Origin: a virus
DNA length: 64,000 nt
Strand: one strand, 5' to 3'
Virus record (IMG/VR): IMGVR_UViG_3300009180_000021
Coordinates: 62,001 to 126,000 of that record
In this document: positions 20,801 to 28,608 of the stretch, piece by piece
How the letters are laid out: each line of letters begins with the position of its first letter
How positions within the stretch are numbered: position 1 is the stretch's first letter
Made by a program: the position numbers and the translations under genes
Notes under the pieces: generated by a model
What the model was told of the DNA's origin: nothing
Databases searched by the model: none
Seen by the model: only the letters and a program-made list of their open reading frames with translations

Positions 20801-21805
20801 AATGGTATAGATGAGAATTTTGAAAGAGTTGGGAGTACAGTAACTTATACAACATCAGACGCAAAAATTGCTGAGAAAATTGCTGAGTATAAAACACTAT
20901 ATCCTAATATTATATGGTCTAATTCCCCTGCTCTTTTATGGGATAAGTCAGAGAATCTTGTTTATGGAGATTTGAATCTTAAAACAGGAGCTAGTAAAAA
21001 ACTAATTATTTCTTTGGGAGATAATGTTAAAGATAATGTTATTCAAATGAGAGAAGAGTATATAAGACCTTTAGGTAGTAGAGAAAAATCTATCGGTAAT
21101 AAAAAAATTAAGGACGTTTTAAACTTAACGAATAATCTGAAAATTAAATTTAGAAACATGCCTAGAAAAATTAAGAGTATCGATTCTGAAAGATATACTA
21201 AGTATACTTTTGATAAAAAAGGAAATCTGGTAAAACCTCCAGGCTCAACTTATAGTTCCGTCGGTCAGTTGGCTAATAATTTTGTTTGCTGGCAATGTAT
21301 AGATCCAGCAGGAAAATACGTTATACCTAGTGATTTTATGGTATTGCAAAACGAGATGCTATACAGAGGATTTTTTGGTAGTATAGATGGTATAGAACAT
21401 AAAAATACTAGATATATGGATACTCTGGAGGCGTGGGAGTGGATACCATATGAGTATTATATAGATACTAGACCAAATATACAATCTGGCATAGTTCCTT
21501 GTGGTAATGTCCAATCTATTATTGGTAGTGGATTAATTACACATACCTACCCAGTACCCGCAGATTCTGGATGGATGACACTTTCATGGGATGCTTCTAC
21601 TAAACCAGACAAATTCACTATAGAGTATAACGGATCAGAACAGTTTAATTCTCAATATGTCAGCAATATAGCATACTATACTTTTCTTAAGCCTTCTGGC
21701 ATAGACGAAGTAAAAGTAAATGTAAATGGAGGGGGTTTTGGCACCAATTGGAAGTACATTTTATCCTGCCCATCATTCCAGAATCAGCAGCCGTACTGGA
21801 GATAG
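14882..21805 (+). CDS. Giant virion protein (2307 aa) with PKD-like domain and hydrophobic segment
   Basis: 2307 residues in one unbroken frame. Residues about 520-625 resemble a PKD/Ig-like domain (YSYLWEKISGPNCLKF, TGTYEIKATRTT). Residues about 1317-1353 form a long hydrophobic, Gly/Ala-rich stretch (LPYAMIGLSAMSLGLAGVV), the only membrane-like segment. Charged, Asn-rich segments fill the rest. Probably a tail, baseplate or fibre component by size and its near-fusion to the preceding giant gene. The annotated end may be short: another frame stays open and protein-like for about 30 more codons past the stop. Confidence 0.7.
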   Translation: MYKINNIKHCNIFNNSFFQDLEQYRLIDDINGDTYIKYESETGVKPVSVRMEAITGLIDNSVDPEVWTPVLITGEKFLANKPFFGKQQIHNNILGVENAVSFESKFKNWNTELPSPSGTGFKSIDMSSNWFVSTMSTTIKPEYGLLFWYKKNSAPYSSRGTLDYQDIPISTIISWTGTYTYKGMNLSSGDYGVKINDKTISLLNKKSALIQNSNDPYSTGLNVSFNSEIQTINIGSQPSGSHYYVLTKGIKYIPENSNTPPSFYDLWIPDGECFSYYETEIASIRSKTNLENSNTYLSPSLYPVYREIYHTLTLRRLRGSAYSYNKKQSLALQKLCYFLSSSPIIDRTTINILNDDEIYNAVTTYINLDITDTGDNTDIKELKKILNIIFNKYKKISYHIYKRHNRNNYIQSKLDLVKKLLGKYPPYLSIVSDIGLSLKKPISNGPHAFLSLSSIGMYDKNIPATSSIYNNSSIEIGNIKYLTDITTSGSVINIRANNFATTGYIPLADISLRAPIADTFYLGSGIRISNFSNQSVIKGYDVNPSPGSEDYSYLWEKISGPNCLKFKDINKAGIKAYQVTAYPTSSDPTPDIHIFSTGTYEIKATRTTTGGVSQSDILKITTSDTEPLNSSITPPAPSVNNKIINGVFKQVAFNKRGLLWIVDSDNYYDDGETNEVNFDRLNVTKLRDVQLDFNIDGQEVTLMNQDANLKLSFYPNNTKILLLSIQIENMRDRDNKYSQCKSFFKEQVVADKKIRLADNVELGASSYVRKYRDTTTFYYHDSISTNGRTNSKVSYTTPLISTTLSPQILPYGGYDTKVVDNLGIKISGHPQPESLEMPILLSRNNFYLIPGTGKYCHLKEVLPTGDGHYVDFRRGHFHPSSGWIKDNGSFGYLNQSCVISNNLDRQKSFAFSGPGLMYLKPSMDGQNLVHQSTIIINENLLTSDIAIGNKYGFDSIKWNNLDYDNLNSSPNIPIQDESRNNLISDGCLRSSITYGIPTTGISHLVIKDLEVKLNFLNYVNPKNLVVWLDVKNPRFSRDSLPNDNKFFIKSNFNGFTNNSQANMYLSALGNMNTGNAIPSNGTARLYLLNQENISNYNTNFSFKFSDHADKYISTSKSIDNNYIKSPLKEQLNNYGIIQPTVVATGYNDIDSQIYSSIIKTNNINTAGNSFLKFYNIPLTGTEFTINFSFIDPIDYTNTILDNLLINDSVAGLSSTENKHYSSSVSDSLCSWEIIVHTDDIHQPIAKDILGYIDYSAFSPVNPYNPSSGVNFIGDFTNKNYLIPSVNINAPYPYFANINTCFNCDPDMYRGISSQIPTFPSLLPYAMIGLSAMSLGLAGVVGGLQALAMVSSFMSNGGRADPIINYFTDVRFFNQTIASDAQYYKPIYSNLSFGDANTAIVCASNNGAEWYYFETPIFRYINTPPLSKNKYKFIKLAEKNIPQLSHFNYTIINTYNDLKLSSVIQSTTFNIEQLSGTGIILSDMAPFYKNDIVYVKNQTEPTQNGYYVVKETAWDKIPISINPIFLQNNYDPSWSEQDIVSDTNDKKEILVDGTRAFDFFDVSQYIKVSTIDDNSVYIKSKHIISTVNGYKTLFVLSAGVGTNGYITKPSGVADTLFLYRDDTTTRSSEKFPINSWAFSNSLTESFGPINPESHITTYSEGSIGWGTDLLIQDKLYTVSPDYSKIQNTKDIFNNQINDRLKFNHIDIIDNIGTVYPFDFTEDPNDPNKDQLRGWSYTKNDLRYIFESTDDVFSKDKIENQLIKNLRSTSFADKSEPVMVCIKSIQFTGIPFSGEIYIENDYTRNSIINFSPTDKDTIRNRLDLLCTGIIPSSLKYYNNLSNDPASCLNKQTYDTGICLKMEAKQTLVNLTREKTNLQMALSLCTTSDEIMPYISGSIVVNTGPNLPPEANTITVSYKENRDLYWIHIDPEKPCRLAEEISIKIPYKTSYEIGSIVGNVVGDDSQILPPINANITNGIDENFERVGSTVTYTTSDAKIAEKIAEYKTLYPNIIWSNSPALLWDKSENLVYGDLNLKTGASKKLIISLGDNVKDNVIQMREEYIRPLGSREKSIGNKKIKDVLNLTNNLKIKFRNMPRKIKSIDSERYTKYTFDKKGNLVKPPGSTYSSVGQLANNFVCWQCIDPAGKYVIPSDFMVLQNEMLYRGFFGSIDGIEHKNTRYMDTLEAWEWIPYEYYIDTRPNIQSGIVPCGNVQSIIGSGLITHTYPVPADSGWMTLSWDASTKPDKFTIEYNGSEQFNSQYVSNIAYYTFLKPSGIDEVKVNVNGGGFGTNWKYILSCPSFQNQQPYWR

Positions 21806-21865
21806 AAGTATATGGTGGACATTATGACCAAGATGTGTTAGCTCTAAGAACTGTATATAAAGATC

Positions 21866-22195
21866 TTAATTATCTTTCTTCGAATACTTATGCCATCCCT
21901 TATTAGGAAGATAGGTATTTTCATCATCCTTACGCTTTGGAAATAATGTTCCACCCTTTTTGTGCTGACCAAAGGATAGTGTTGCGCCGCACTTGGAATC
22001 AGTACATCTTAATTCATAATAATCATTAGCGTCAACATTTCTAACAACAAACTTGATATTAGTACAACCACAAACCCCGCACTTCTCCTCAGAGAAAATT
22101 TCTTGGATTAATGCTAGTTCCTTAAATACTTCCTTTTGTCCAGAAGCCTCTAGTTCAAAAGATAATTTATCGTTAGCTCTGTATAAAACTTTCAT
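21866..22195 (-). CDS. Zinc-ribbon protein downstream of putative annealing recombinase
   Basis: About 109 residues from the ATG at 22195; an in-frame ATG at 22207 overlaps the upstream stop. Two Cys pairs (CGVCGC and CTDSKCG, about 25 residues apart) form a zinc ribbon. The C-terminus is basic (LFPKRKDD, KGWHKYSKKD). It overlaps or abuts the putative single-strand-annealing gene, so a DNA-binding role in recombination or replication is inferred. The family is not recognised by name. Confidence 0.75.
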   Translation of the reverse strand: MKVLYRANDKLSFELEASGQKEVFKELALIQEIFSEEKCGVCGCTNIKFVVRNVDANDYYELRCTDSKCGATLSFGQHKKGGTLFPKRKDDENTYLPNKGWHKYSKKDN

Positions 22196-22197
22196 AA

Positions 22198-22941
22198 TTA
22201 TTTCCATTCATTGTTAAAGCCTAATAAGTCATCAGGAATCTCAGTAATATTCTGCTGATGCTTAGATAATAGCCTTATTATTGTTACGGCATCTTCGTGG
22301 CTTAAAGCATAAATATTCTTAGATTCTAGAGCATTACTTTCCAAAAGCTTGCTCACATTTATATTAAGTCTTTTTGCCATAACGTCAATGAAATTAATCT
22401 GATTATTTGTGATTTTTGATACAGTATCCTGATCTGGGTGATCTTCCATATCTTTGACCATTTCTTCAGCCGCAATAACTTTTCTTAGCTTTAATGCTCG
22501 TCGTAAAGCTCTACCTTCTGCTCTGGTTTCCGCTACGGCAGTAGGATGGTTACGATATGCCTTGTCGCAGTTGCCCCAATAAACGTCAGCTGCACCGCTC
22601 ACGGCCCTATATTTAACATTCATGTCATCTGACACATCTCCTTTTAATACATAGCGTATGGTGTGTGTGGCGGTGGCTCTTTTTTCGTTATCTGGACTTG
22701 GAGTTTGGACTATTTCTGTGATAGCCTCAATAACATCACAATTTAATGCTATCTCAAATATTCTCCTTAAACCGTCTGTTGTTGGATTACCACTAATCTT
22801 TTCATCATCACTTAATAAACCTAGAACATGATCAGTCCACTCGAGATCATTAGGTGTGACAGTTTTTGTTTGTACTACTTCAACCGCTTCCAATGTCTTC
22901 TCTTCAATCATCTCTTTGTTATCCTTCTTATTTTTGACCAT
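22198..22941 (-). CDS. Putative single-strand annealing/recombination protein
   Basis: 247 residues. The central part (YRAVSGAADVYWGNCDKAYRN, then AVAETRAEGRALRRALKL) resembles the helix ending the core of ERF/Rad52-like phage annealing proteins, where an Arg-rich ETRAxGRAL helix is common. The C-terminus (ITNNQINFIDVMAKRL ... ALSHEDAVTIIRLL) resembles the short helical tail many such proteins carry. The neighbours are a zinc ribbon downstream and a PD-(D/E)XK-like nuclease upstream. The family assignment is tentative; a DNA-repair or recombination role is more secure than the exact family. Confidence 0.5.
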   Translation of the reverse strand: MVKNKKDNKEMIEEKTLEAVEVVQTKTVTPNDLEWTDHVLGLLSDDEKISGNPTTDGLRRIFEIALNCDVIEAITEIVQTPSPDNEKRATATHTIRYVLKGDVSDDMNVKYRAVSGAADVYWGNCDKAYRNHPTAVAETRAEGRALRRALKLRKVIAAEEMVKDMEDHPDQDTVSKITNNQINFIDVMAKRLNINVSKLLESNALESKNIYALSHEDAVTIIRLLSKHQQNITEIPDDLLGFNNEWK

Positions 22942-22942
22942 T

Positions 22943-23749
22943 TTAATCCTCTATTACAAAAGTTCTGTTGTCTGGTTGTGGGAAAGATTGTTTAATATCT
23001 TCTATGACTGTTTTGAGTTTAGCATAAATTATCTGTGATCTTGTTTTTGAAAAATCTTTAGTCTGCTTTATTCTTATCAGAGCCAATCCTTTACCCAAAA
23101 TCAATCCTTGTTTTTTTTGATCATACGATATATTTTTAGCTAAAGCATCTTCTCCCCAAACAGGAAGAAAATGCGACGGCCCGTCTATTTCTATCGCCGT
23201 ATTCATTGTAGGAAGAAACAGGTCTATTTGCAACTTGGTATTTAGTAGGCTTTGCTCTTTGTGAAATTCCACCCTGTACCCATCTTGCAAAAGACTATCA
23301 AAAATAAACTTTTCTAGTTTTGATCCAACCTTGCTTGTTAAACGAACAGCGTCATTAGCCAATCTGATCATATTCTTTTTAGCTTCTTCGTCCATTCTTT
23401 CCCAAGCTTCTTTGCTCTTATTTTTTCTTTCTTGTAGAGTTTTACTATCTAATTCATCCCAAGATTTCAAAACTCCAATACCAATTTTATTTTTTTCTTC
23501 CACAGATCTTTCTTTGCCTTTTGTAGGATGTTGATGCTTGCCACTTTTAAGAGCATTCTTTTGAGCATCAGACTTATCTCTTATTGGTATTTTAAAAGAT
23601 ACAGCGTCTCTTCTTATCTTATTTGCGTATGTCCCATACTCAGAAGCTATATCTGCAAAACTCTTTTTATTATCCAGATAGGACTTTCTTATAATACTTT
23701 CTTTTTCTGACTTAGATAATTTACTATACAAGATCTTTGATTGTTTCAT
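22943..23749 (-). CDS. PD-(D/E)XK-like endonuclease with N-terminal HTH, homing-type architecture
   Basis: 268 residues. Residues about 12-60 look like a helix-turn-helix (KSFADIASEYGTYANKIRRDAV). Residues about 72-95 (HPTKGKERSVEEKNKIG) resemble the NUMOD3-type DNA-binding repeats of homing endonucleases. The C-terminal half has a nuclease core: IDLFLP followed by AIEIDGPSHF, then YDQKKQGLI, similar to DUF559/Vsr-like enzymes. It is probably a free-standing mobile endonuclease or a repair nuclease. It ends 1 base before the annealing-protein gene and overlaps its upstream neighbour by 26 bases. Confidence 0.6.
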   Translation of the reverse strand: MKQSKILYSKLSKSEKESIIRKSYLDNKKSFADIASEYGTYANKIRRDAVSFKIPIRDKSDAQKNALKSGKHQHPTKGKERSVEEKNKIGIGVLKSWDELDSKTLQERKNKSKEAWERMDEEAKKNMIRLANDAVRLTSKVGSKLEKFIFDSLLQDGYRVEFHKEQSLLNTKLQIDLFLPTMNTAIEIDGPSHFLPVWGEDALAKNISYDQKKQGLILGKGLALIRIKQTKDFSKTRSQIIYAKLKTVIEDIKQSFPQPDNRTFVIED

Positions 23750-24176
23750 ATGAAAAATCCTCCGATATACCTATTGGTTTTTTCCAGCACATATCATATA
23801 TATCATAAAGTTGTTGATTCTTAGTTATTATATTCAGGTCTTTTGAATCGAATATTTCAGACCAATATTTAAAATTTTGGATATGTTTTGTCCAAGGCAA
23901 CTCATATGCATAATAAAATCTTTTTGATAGATTAATAAAATTTTTGCTCAATATTAACGACGGCATATCGAATACTACCAAATTGCCTTTGAAAAATTTG
24001 GCTTGGCTAATATGTAATATTGGTACTGAGTTATTTTCTACAATTTCTGAATAACTATTAAAAATACATATTTGACTATATGGATTATTATCAATAAGAG
24101 ATTTTGCAGTTTTTAAAATATGTTCAGATGTTGTTGTATTCTCTAGTTTAATACATAGTATTCCCAGATCAATCAT
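23724..24176 (-). CDS. Unknown protein of the glycosylation island
   Basis: 150 residues. Alternating beta/alpha pattern in the N-terminal half (DLGILCIKLE, QICIFNSY, VPILHISQAKFF, GNLVVFDM), then an aromatic segment (FYYAYELPWTKHIQNFKYW) and a helix-rich end. The aromatic segment recalls small proteins that accompany phage glycosyltransferases, but I cannot name a family. It overlaps the next gene by 4 bases (ATGA), so it is translationally coupled to the island. Confidence 0.6.
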   Translation of the reverse strand: MIDLGILCIKLENTTTSEHILKTAKSLIDNNPYSQICIFNSYSEIVENNSVPILHISQAKFFKGNLVVFDMPSLILSKNFINLSKRFYYAYELPWTKHIQNFKYWSEIFDSKDLNIITKNQQLYDIYDMCWKKPIGISEDFSYETIKDLV

Positions 24177-24874
24177 GATTTTAATATCCTGTCTAAAAAT
24201 TTATTATATGTCTCTATGTCTTGAGATAATGAAATTTTATCTTCTATCAATTGTCCATCTTTTGGTCTTAAGATTTTTGTTCCACAACTTAATGCTTCTG
24301 GCAAATATAGATTATCAACCAACAAACAACTACTAGCTTTATTTAAAACTTCCGCCCTATCTTGTTCTGATAGTAAGCCAATATTTTGTTGATGTTTCAT
24401 CGACGATGGTCCAAAAATTCTTATATTAAATTTTTTATTTGGATATAAAACACTCAATAAATCATCATTAATATTTGAAGACCTATCAATAAAACATGGA
24501 ATATATTTATCTCTCTGTTTATTTGTATTAAAGAATATATGTTTATTTATTAATTGTGGAATTTCTATCATAGAGCCTTTATCCGATTTTTTCCCGATAT
24601 TTAAGCAGTACTTACTTAGCGAGTCTATAACATTGTTATCTATAATATCATGATAAAGTATTATTTTTTTGCTTTTATTAAATTCATTTATATATTGATA
24701 TATTTCATTAGTCATTAATGAAGAAACAAAAATATATGCATCAAAATCATATCTATAATGTATATGATACAGATTTCCATCAATTCGATCATTTATAATA
24801 GTCAAATCATCAGATTCAATTATAGAAATATTATTAATAAATTTATCGTCGAATTCTTGTACAAATAATTTCAT
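24173..24874 (-). CDS. Glycosyltransferase-like protein (GT-B type C-terminal half)
   Basis: 233 residues. The C-terminal half has the layout of the nucleotide-sugar-binding lobe of GT-B enzymes: FNIRIFGP, QNIGLLSEQDRAEVLNKASSCLLVDNLYLPEALSCGTKIL. The PEALSCGTKI turn corresponds to the usual E-x-(A/M)-(A/S)-(C/A)-G motif. The N-terminal acceptor lobe is short, so it may be reduced or work as a pair with a neighbour. Four-base overlaps join it to both neighbours. Confidence 0.6.
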   Translation of the reverse strand: MKLFVQEFDDKFINNISIIESDDLTIINDRIDGNLYHIHYRYDFDAYIFVSSLMTNEIYQYINEFNKSKKIILYHDIIDNNVIDSLSKYCLNIGKKSDKGSMIEIPQLINKHIFFNTNKQRDKYIPCFIDRSSNINDDLLSVLYPNKKFNIRIFGPSSMKHQQNIGLLSEQDRAEVLNKASSCLLVDNLYLPEALSCGTKILRPKDGQLIEDKISLSQDIETYNKFLDRILKS

Positions 24875-25539
24875 ATAAATAGCTTAGCCTTTGATATATC
24901 TTTTACTGTGTTAATTTTCATTATATTTTTTTTGCTTATGAAATGTTTATCAAATATAGTATTATGTTTTTCCATTAAAGTATTGATTAATTCAAAAAGA
25001 AATAATTGATCAATATTGTCGGAATCACAAATTTTTTTCATATTTTGAACAGCGTTATTATCTAAGAGGGCACATTCGGACCAGGGTGTTGGTAGATCAT
25101 AAAATAAATAATTGATTTCTTCCGATTCACCACATCCTATATTAAAATTTGTTTTTGGCTTGTCGATTAAAAATATTTTTGATTTAATAGAATTTTTAAT
25201 GCATAAATTTTTAAACAAAATACCGTTGCTAACTATTAATAGATTATTTGATGAGGTGTGATTATCTATAAACAGTTTTATTAGTTTTGCTTGATTGGTA
25301 TTTGTATAATTTGTATTTTCGATGACATGAACACGATTATATTTAGATATTACTTTCCTAATCTTATCGCACTCAAATCCTGCCCCAACATAAATATTAC
25401 AGTTATTATCTATTTTTTTAAATTGCTGTATCTGATAATCTAGTACTGTTGTTGAATTTTTGATTGTCAATAAGGCTTTGGATCCCAAGGATTTCATTCC
25501 TTTGGTAATTTCTGGTACTAGTAATAGTATATCAAGCAT
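24871..25539 (-). CDS. Nucleotidyltransferase-like protein, catalytic motif altered
   Basis: 222 residues. The start (ILLLVPEITKGMKSLGSKALLTI, then TVLDYQIQQF) has the layout of sugar-phosphate nucleotidyltransferases such as GlmU/RmlA types, where a G-x-G-x-R loop precedes a KALL-type segment. The position that normally carries the metal-binding Asp reads LLIVSNGILF, with Asn instead. Activity is therefore uncertain. In this island it would be expected to supply or bind a nucleotide sugar. Overlaps the neighbours by 4 and 8 bases. Confidence 0.5.
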   Translation of the reverse strand: MLDILLLVPEITKGMKSLGSKALLTIKNSTTVLDYQIQQFKKIDNNCNIYVGAGFECDKIRKVISKYNRVHVIENTNYTNTNQAKLIKLFIDNHTSSNNLLIVSNGILFKNLCIKNSIKSKIFLIDKPKTNFNIGCGESEEINYLFYDLPTPWSECALLDNNAVQNMKKICDSDNIDQLFLFELINTLMEKHNTIFDKHFISKKNIMKINTVKDISKAKLFI

Positions 25540-26272
25540 AGTATTTTATTAAAGGATTATCTATTTCTTTAAGAGCTAGTGTGATATCTGGGTTAACAGT
25601 GTCTTTAATCTCTTCATATGTTTTTAAGGATATGAATAGACCATCCGTCTCTTCTTGATTTCTATATAAAGCATGTGCTATTGGTTGTTTTATCGTGACT
25701 ATATAGTTTATGCTAGAAATATCTTTCTCCCATGAATCACAAGAAGACGCAAGATTAATCCATAGAAACTGATATTTATCTTTATTCGGATTAGTATTTA
25801 ATACTATGCTAAGACTTTCTTGATAGTCAAATTCTTCCAACATATTATGTAGTTTCCAATCTATATTATTCTTTTCAAGATTTTTGAAAGAATTAATTAT
25901 ACTTTCTGTATTATTCTTTTGATAAGTTATTATAGAAACAAATCCTGGCTTTATCGATAAATTGATTATCTTTTGTGCAATATCTGTGTGGTCGTTCTCC
26001 CCGAGAAAAACTATCAAATAATAGGTTGCTCTATTTTTAAAATATAAATGTTTTTTTAGATCTTCAATAGATCCTATTTTATCTTTATGTTCTTCATATG
26101 CTTTCGTACTAAATGCGTATGGACAAAGATAGTTATGTATATAATAAAATTTTTCACTATTTATTATTAATTGTTTACTGTCTTTTATTTGATCAATAAT
26201 ATTCATGACACAAGGATCTTGACTATCTGCATAGTCTGAGAAGATACATTTCTCACAATTTGTATTTTTCAT
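25532..26272 (-). CDS. Cys-containing protein of the glycosylation island, unknown
   Basis: 246 residues. The N-terminus has a Cys cluster (NCEKCIFSDYADSQDPC) that could bind a metal, plus another Cys at LCPYAF. The middle (YYLIVFLG, PGFVSIITYQ, YQFLWINLASSCDSWEKD) has the alternating strands of a GT-A-like Rossmann fold, but no DxD motif stands out. It overlaps both neighbours (8 and 4 bases). A role in sugar transfer is inferred only from context. Confidence 0.55.
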   Translation of the reverse strand: MKNTNCEKCIFSDYADSQDPCVMNIIDQIKDSKQLIINSEKFYYIHNYLCPYAFSTKAYEEHKDKIGSIEDLKKHLYFKNRATYYLIVFLGENDHTDIAQKIINLSIKPGFVSIITYQKNNTESIINSFKNLEKNNIDWKLHNMLEEFDYQESLSIVLNTNPNKDKYQFLWINLASSCDSWEKDISSINYIVTIKQPIAHALYRNQEETDGLFISLKTYEEIKDTVNPDITLALKEIDNPLIKYYA

Positions 26273-26694
26273 ATTCCTACTCTTTGAATGGTAATGTATG
26301 TCTTAAAAAAATCTGTAGAGTTTTCTAATTTTGTGACTTTGAATTCTTGGTTTGATTCAAATATAAGTGTGATTTGCTTTAATGAAAAAATAGACTTAAC
26401 TCCGTTTATAAAACCAAGCATTTCCTTATCCGATAATGCATTATTAATATATTGTCTAGAAATATGCTTGAAATTATTTATTGTAAGAGTTACTAATCCA
26501 TTTGGTCTAATTTTTTCTTTTATTTCTTCCAAGATATTATTTGCTACTGATGAATCAAAATATTCTAAGCATCCACAATATATATGGTCTATTGAATAAT
26601 TAACAAGATTAGATAGATCATTGATTTCTATGTTGTCGAATCCCTGTATTGTATCTTGTTTCTTGATCGTATATAGATTTATTAATCTGTTCAT
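26269..26694 (-). CDS. Truncated methyltransferase-like protein
   Basis: 141 residues. The part IDHIYCGCLEYFDSS ... IKEKIRPNGLVTLTINNF matches the second half of class I SAM-dependent methyltransferases, where a strand, a leader-type helix and an R-P-G-G-x-L turn follow the cofactor site. The glycine-rich SAM loop (motif I) is absent, so it may be inactive or have another job. Overlaps both neighbours by 4 bases, which argues for a maintained gene. Confidence 0.5.
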   Translation of the reverse strand: MNRLINLYTIKKQDTIQGFDNIEINDLSNLVNYSIDHIYCGCLEYFDSSVANNILEEIKEKIRPNGLVTLTINNFKHISRQYINNALSDKEMLGFINGVKSIFSLKQITLIFESNQEFKVTKLENSTDFFKTYITIQRVGI

Positions 26695-27572
26695 AGTAAA
26701 AGAGGTTCCTTTATTCTGTTAATAATGGTATCATAGATTTCATCTTGAAATTTTACTAGATCATACTTTTTAGCTAAAAAACTAATACGATCTTTAATTT
26801 TATCCACATTACGTATTTTTAAAGTTGATTCTATTATTAGATGAATTTTATTAAAATCATCTATATTTATGATTCCTTCTTCTTCTGGTACCGATGAAGA
26901 CAAAACATCACATCCGCAAGATAAAGCTATTAAAGAATCGAAAGTTTTTTTTATAGATATACAAATATTATATTCTTTTAAAGTGCTAATAATTTTTTCA
27001 TAAGAAATATTTTGATCAATATTTATAATGCCAGCATCTGGAAAATATTTCTTTACATAAGAATATAGTATATCCACCGATTTTGCATTATTGGGATTCA
27101 GTAAAACCACAGACTTGCGTGGTTGATCAAAATCAATTTTTACTTTTGGAATCCCATACGGTATATATTTACCATTATCTATAGACCATTCAGATTTTAA
27201 TGACTCATTAGTATATATTTTAAATGAATCGCCCAATCTGTTCTGTAATAAGAATTTATCTTCTTTTTTAAGTGCTGGGTCTGGTGATTCGTGGAAAAAT
27301 ATCATATCCAGGATGTGTTCGCTTTTATAAAAACTAGCGTTAGACGTATACTGTACCGGATCGTTGTTCCAATATATGTCATAACAAAACATTCCACGAG
27401 TACGGATATACTCAGATTCATACATAAATGACATATCTAAATGTTTTATTAAAAATTTATCAAAAATACTATTACTATAATCATATAATATCTTTATATC
27501 TTTTCTTTTAGGATCACCAGATAAGTAGAGTATAGGACTCAAAATATTCTGCATTATTGTAGAATATGACAT
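26691..27572 (-). CDS. Glycosyltransferase-like protein (GT-B fold)
   Basis: 293 residues, start at 27572 with a good AGGAG site 6-7 bases upstream. Features of GT-B enzymes: KYIPYGIPKVKID (linker to the C-terminal lobe), RKSVVLLNPNN, FPDAGIINID, YNICISIKKTFDSLIALSCGCDVLSSSVPE. The SLIALSCGCDVL segment sits where the sugar-nucleotide glutamate motif is expected. An alternative start at 27554 overlaps the upstream stop as TAATG. Confidence 0.6.
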   Translation of the reverse strand: MSYSTIMQNILSPILYLSGDPKRKDIKILYDYSNSIFDKFLIKHLDMSFMYESEYIRTRGMFCYDIYWNNDPVQYTSNASFYKSEHILDMIFFHESPDPALKKEDKFLLQNRLGDSFKIYTNESLKSEWSIDNGKYIPYGIPKVKIDFDQPRKSVVLLNPNNAKSVDILYSYVKKYFPDAGIINIDQNISYEKIISTLKEYNICISIKKTFDSLIALSCGCDVLSSSVPEEEGIINIDDFNKIHLIIESTLKIRNVDKIKDRISFLAKKYDLVKFQDEIYDTIINRIKEPLLL

Positions 27573-28600
27573 ATTGTTTCTCCTAAATTTTTATTATTAT
27601 TTTTTTTCATTCTATTATTTTTATTATTTTGTTGATTTTTTATATCTATCATTTTTTTACAGAGGTCCGCTGTCGGTATTGAGGTCATTAAATCTTCAAG
27701 ATCATTTGATGTATCTATACTTATTGCCGGTATTTGTATACTAGTAGTATTATGTTTGTTTATAATATTTTTTTCTGATTTAACAAAATATTTCTCATAA
27801 AGATACTGTGAATAATCATCGTTCAGAGATAGGAAACAATCAAAAGTATTTAATGATGCTATAACTGATTCTGTCTCTAGTCCATTAAAAATAAATACAA
27901 TATTATCATAGTCTATAATTTTAAGTTTTTGTTTTGTTTCTTTATAATAATTTTCTAAATCTTTTTTATCTTGCTCTGTACCTTTACAGCATATTAAAAG
28001 ATTAACATTAGCATAAGAACGAAATGATATAAGAAAAGAATTAATGATTTTCTGAATAATCGAAATATTCTGTTTATAGGTTCCTATAAAACCAAAAATA
28101 AAATTGTCTCCAATTTTTTCTCCAAGATTATATCTTTTATTAGAATGCTGCGATATTTCTTTATCTGAAAATGATTCATCAAAAACAACTATAGGAGATG
28201 TTATATTTGATCTAATTAATATTGTTTTATCATGATCGTTGTCAACTAATACGTAGTCGAATGAATTAAGCTTCTGATAATTTTGATTATAGGAGACTTT
28301 TGATATTCTATTATCGATAATGGGTATTGCTATATTTTTAACAGATTTTTGTATTGAGAGGTATTCTACTGGTGCATGTTGTATTAGTGAATTTAATTGA
28401 AATTTTTCTGGAATATTCTCTATAAAATTAAGTATACCAGTATCATCTTGAGTTACAGACAGATCATCTATATATAATGGTCTACCTATAATAGACATTT
28501 TTTTTATGATAAAGGCTCTATGGATAGACTCTAAATAAATTTTTGATAGTTGCCCCATATAATCATATTGTCTATATGGACCAATGAATATTGTTGTCAT
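27554..28600 (-). CDS. Glycosyltransferase-like protein (GT-B fold)
   Basis: 348 residues. The C-terminal lobe starts with FIFGFIGTYKQNISIIQKII and continues VNLLICCKGTEQDKK, IVFIFNGLETESVIASLNTFDCFLSLND, the pattern of the donor-binding half of GT4-like enzymes. The motif expected after FLSLND is diverged (YSQYLYEKYF). The C-terminus ends in an Asn/Lys-rich tail. The gene follows the GT4-type gene by 8 bases. Confidence 0.6.
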   Translation of the reverse strand: MTTIFIGPYRQYDYMGQLSKIYLESIHRAFIIKKMSIIGRPLYIDDLSVTQDDTGILNFIENIPEKFQLNSLIQHAPVEYLSIQKSVKNIAIPIIDNRISKVSYNQNYQKLNSFDYVLVDNDHDKTILIRSNITSPIVVFDESFSDKEISQHSNKRYNLGEKIGDNFIFGFIGTYKQNISIIQKIINSFLISFRSYANVNLLICCKGTEQDKKDLENYYKETKQKLKIIDYDNIVFIFNGLETESVIASLNTFDCFLSLNDDYSQYLYEKYFVKSEKNIINKHNTTSIQIPAISIDTSNDLEDLMTSIPTADLCKKMIDIKNQQNNKNNRMKKNNNKNLGETICHILQ

Positions 28601-28608
28601 AATAGTTC

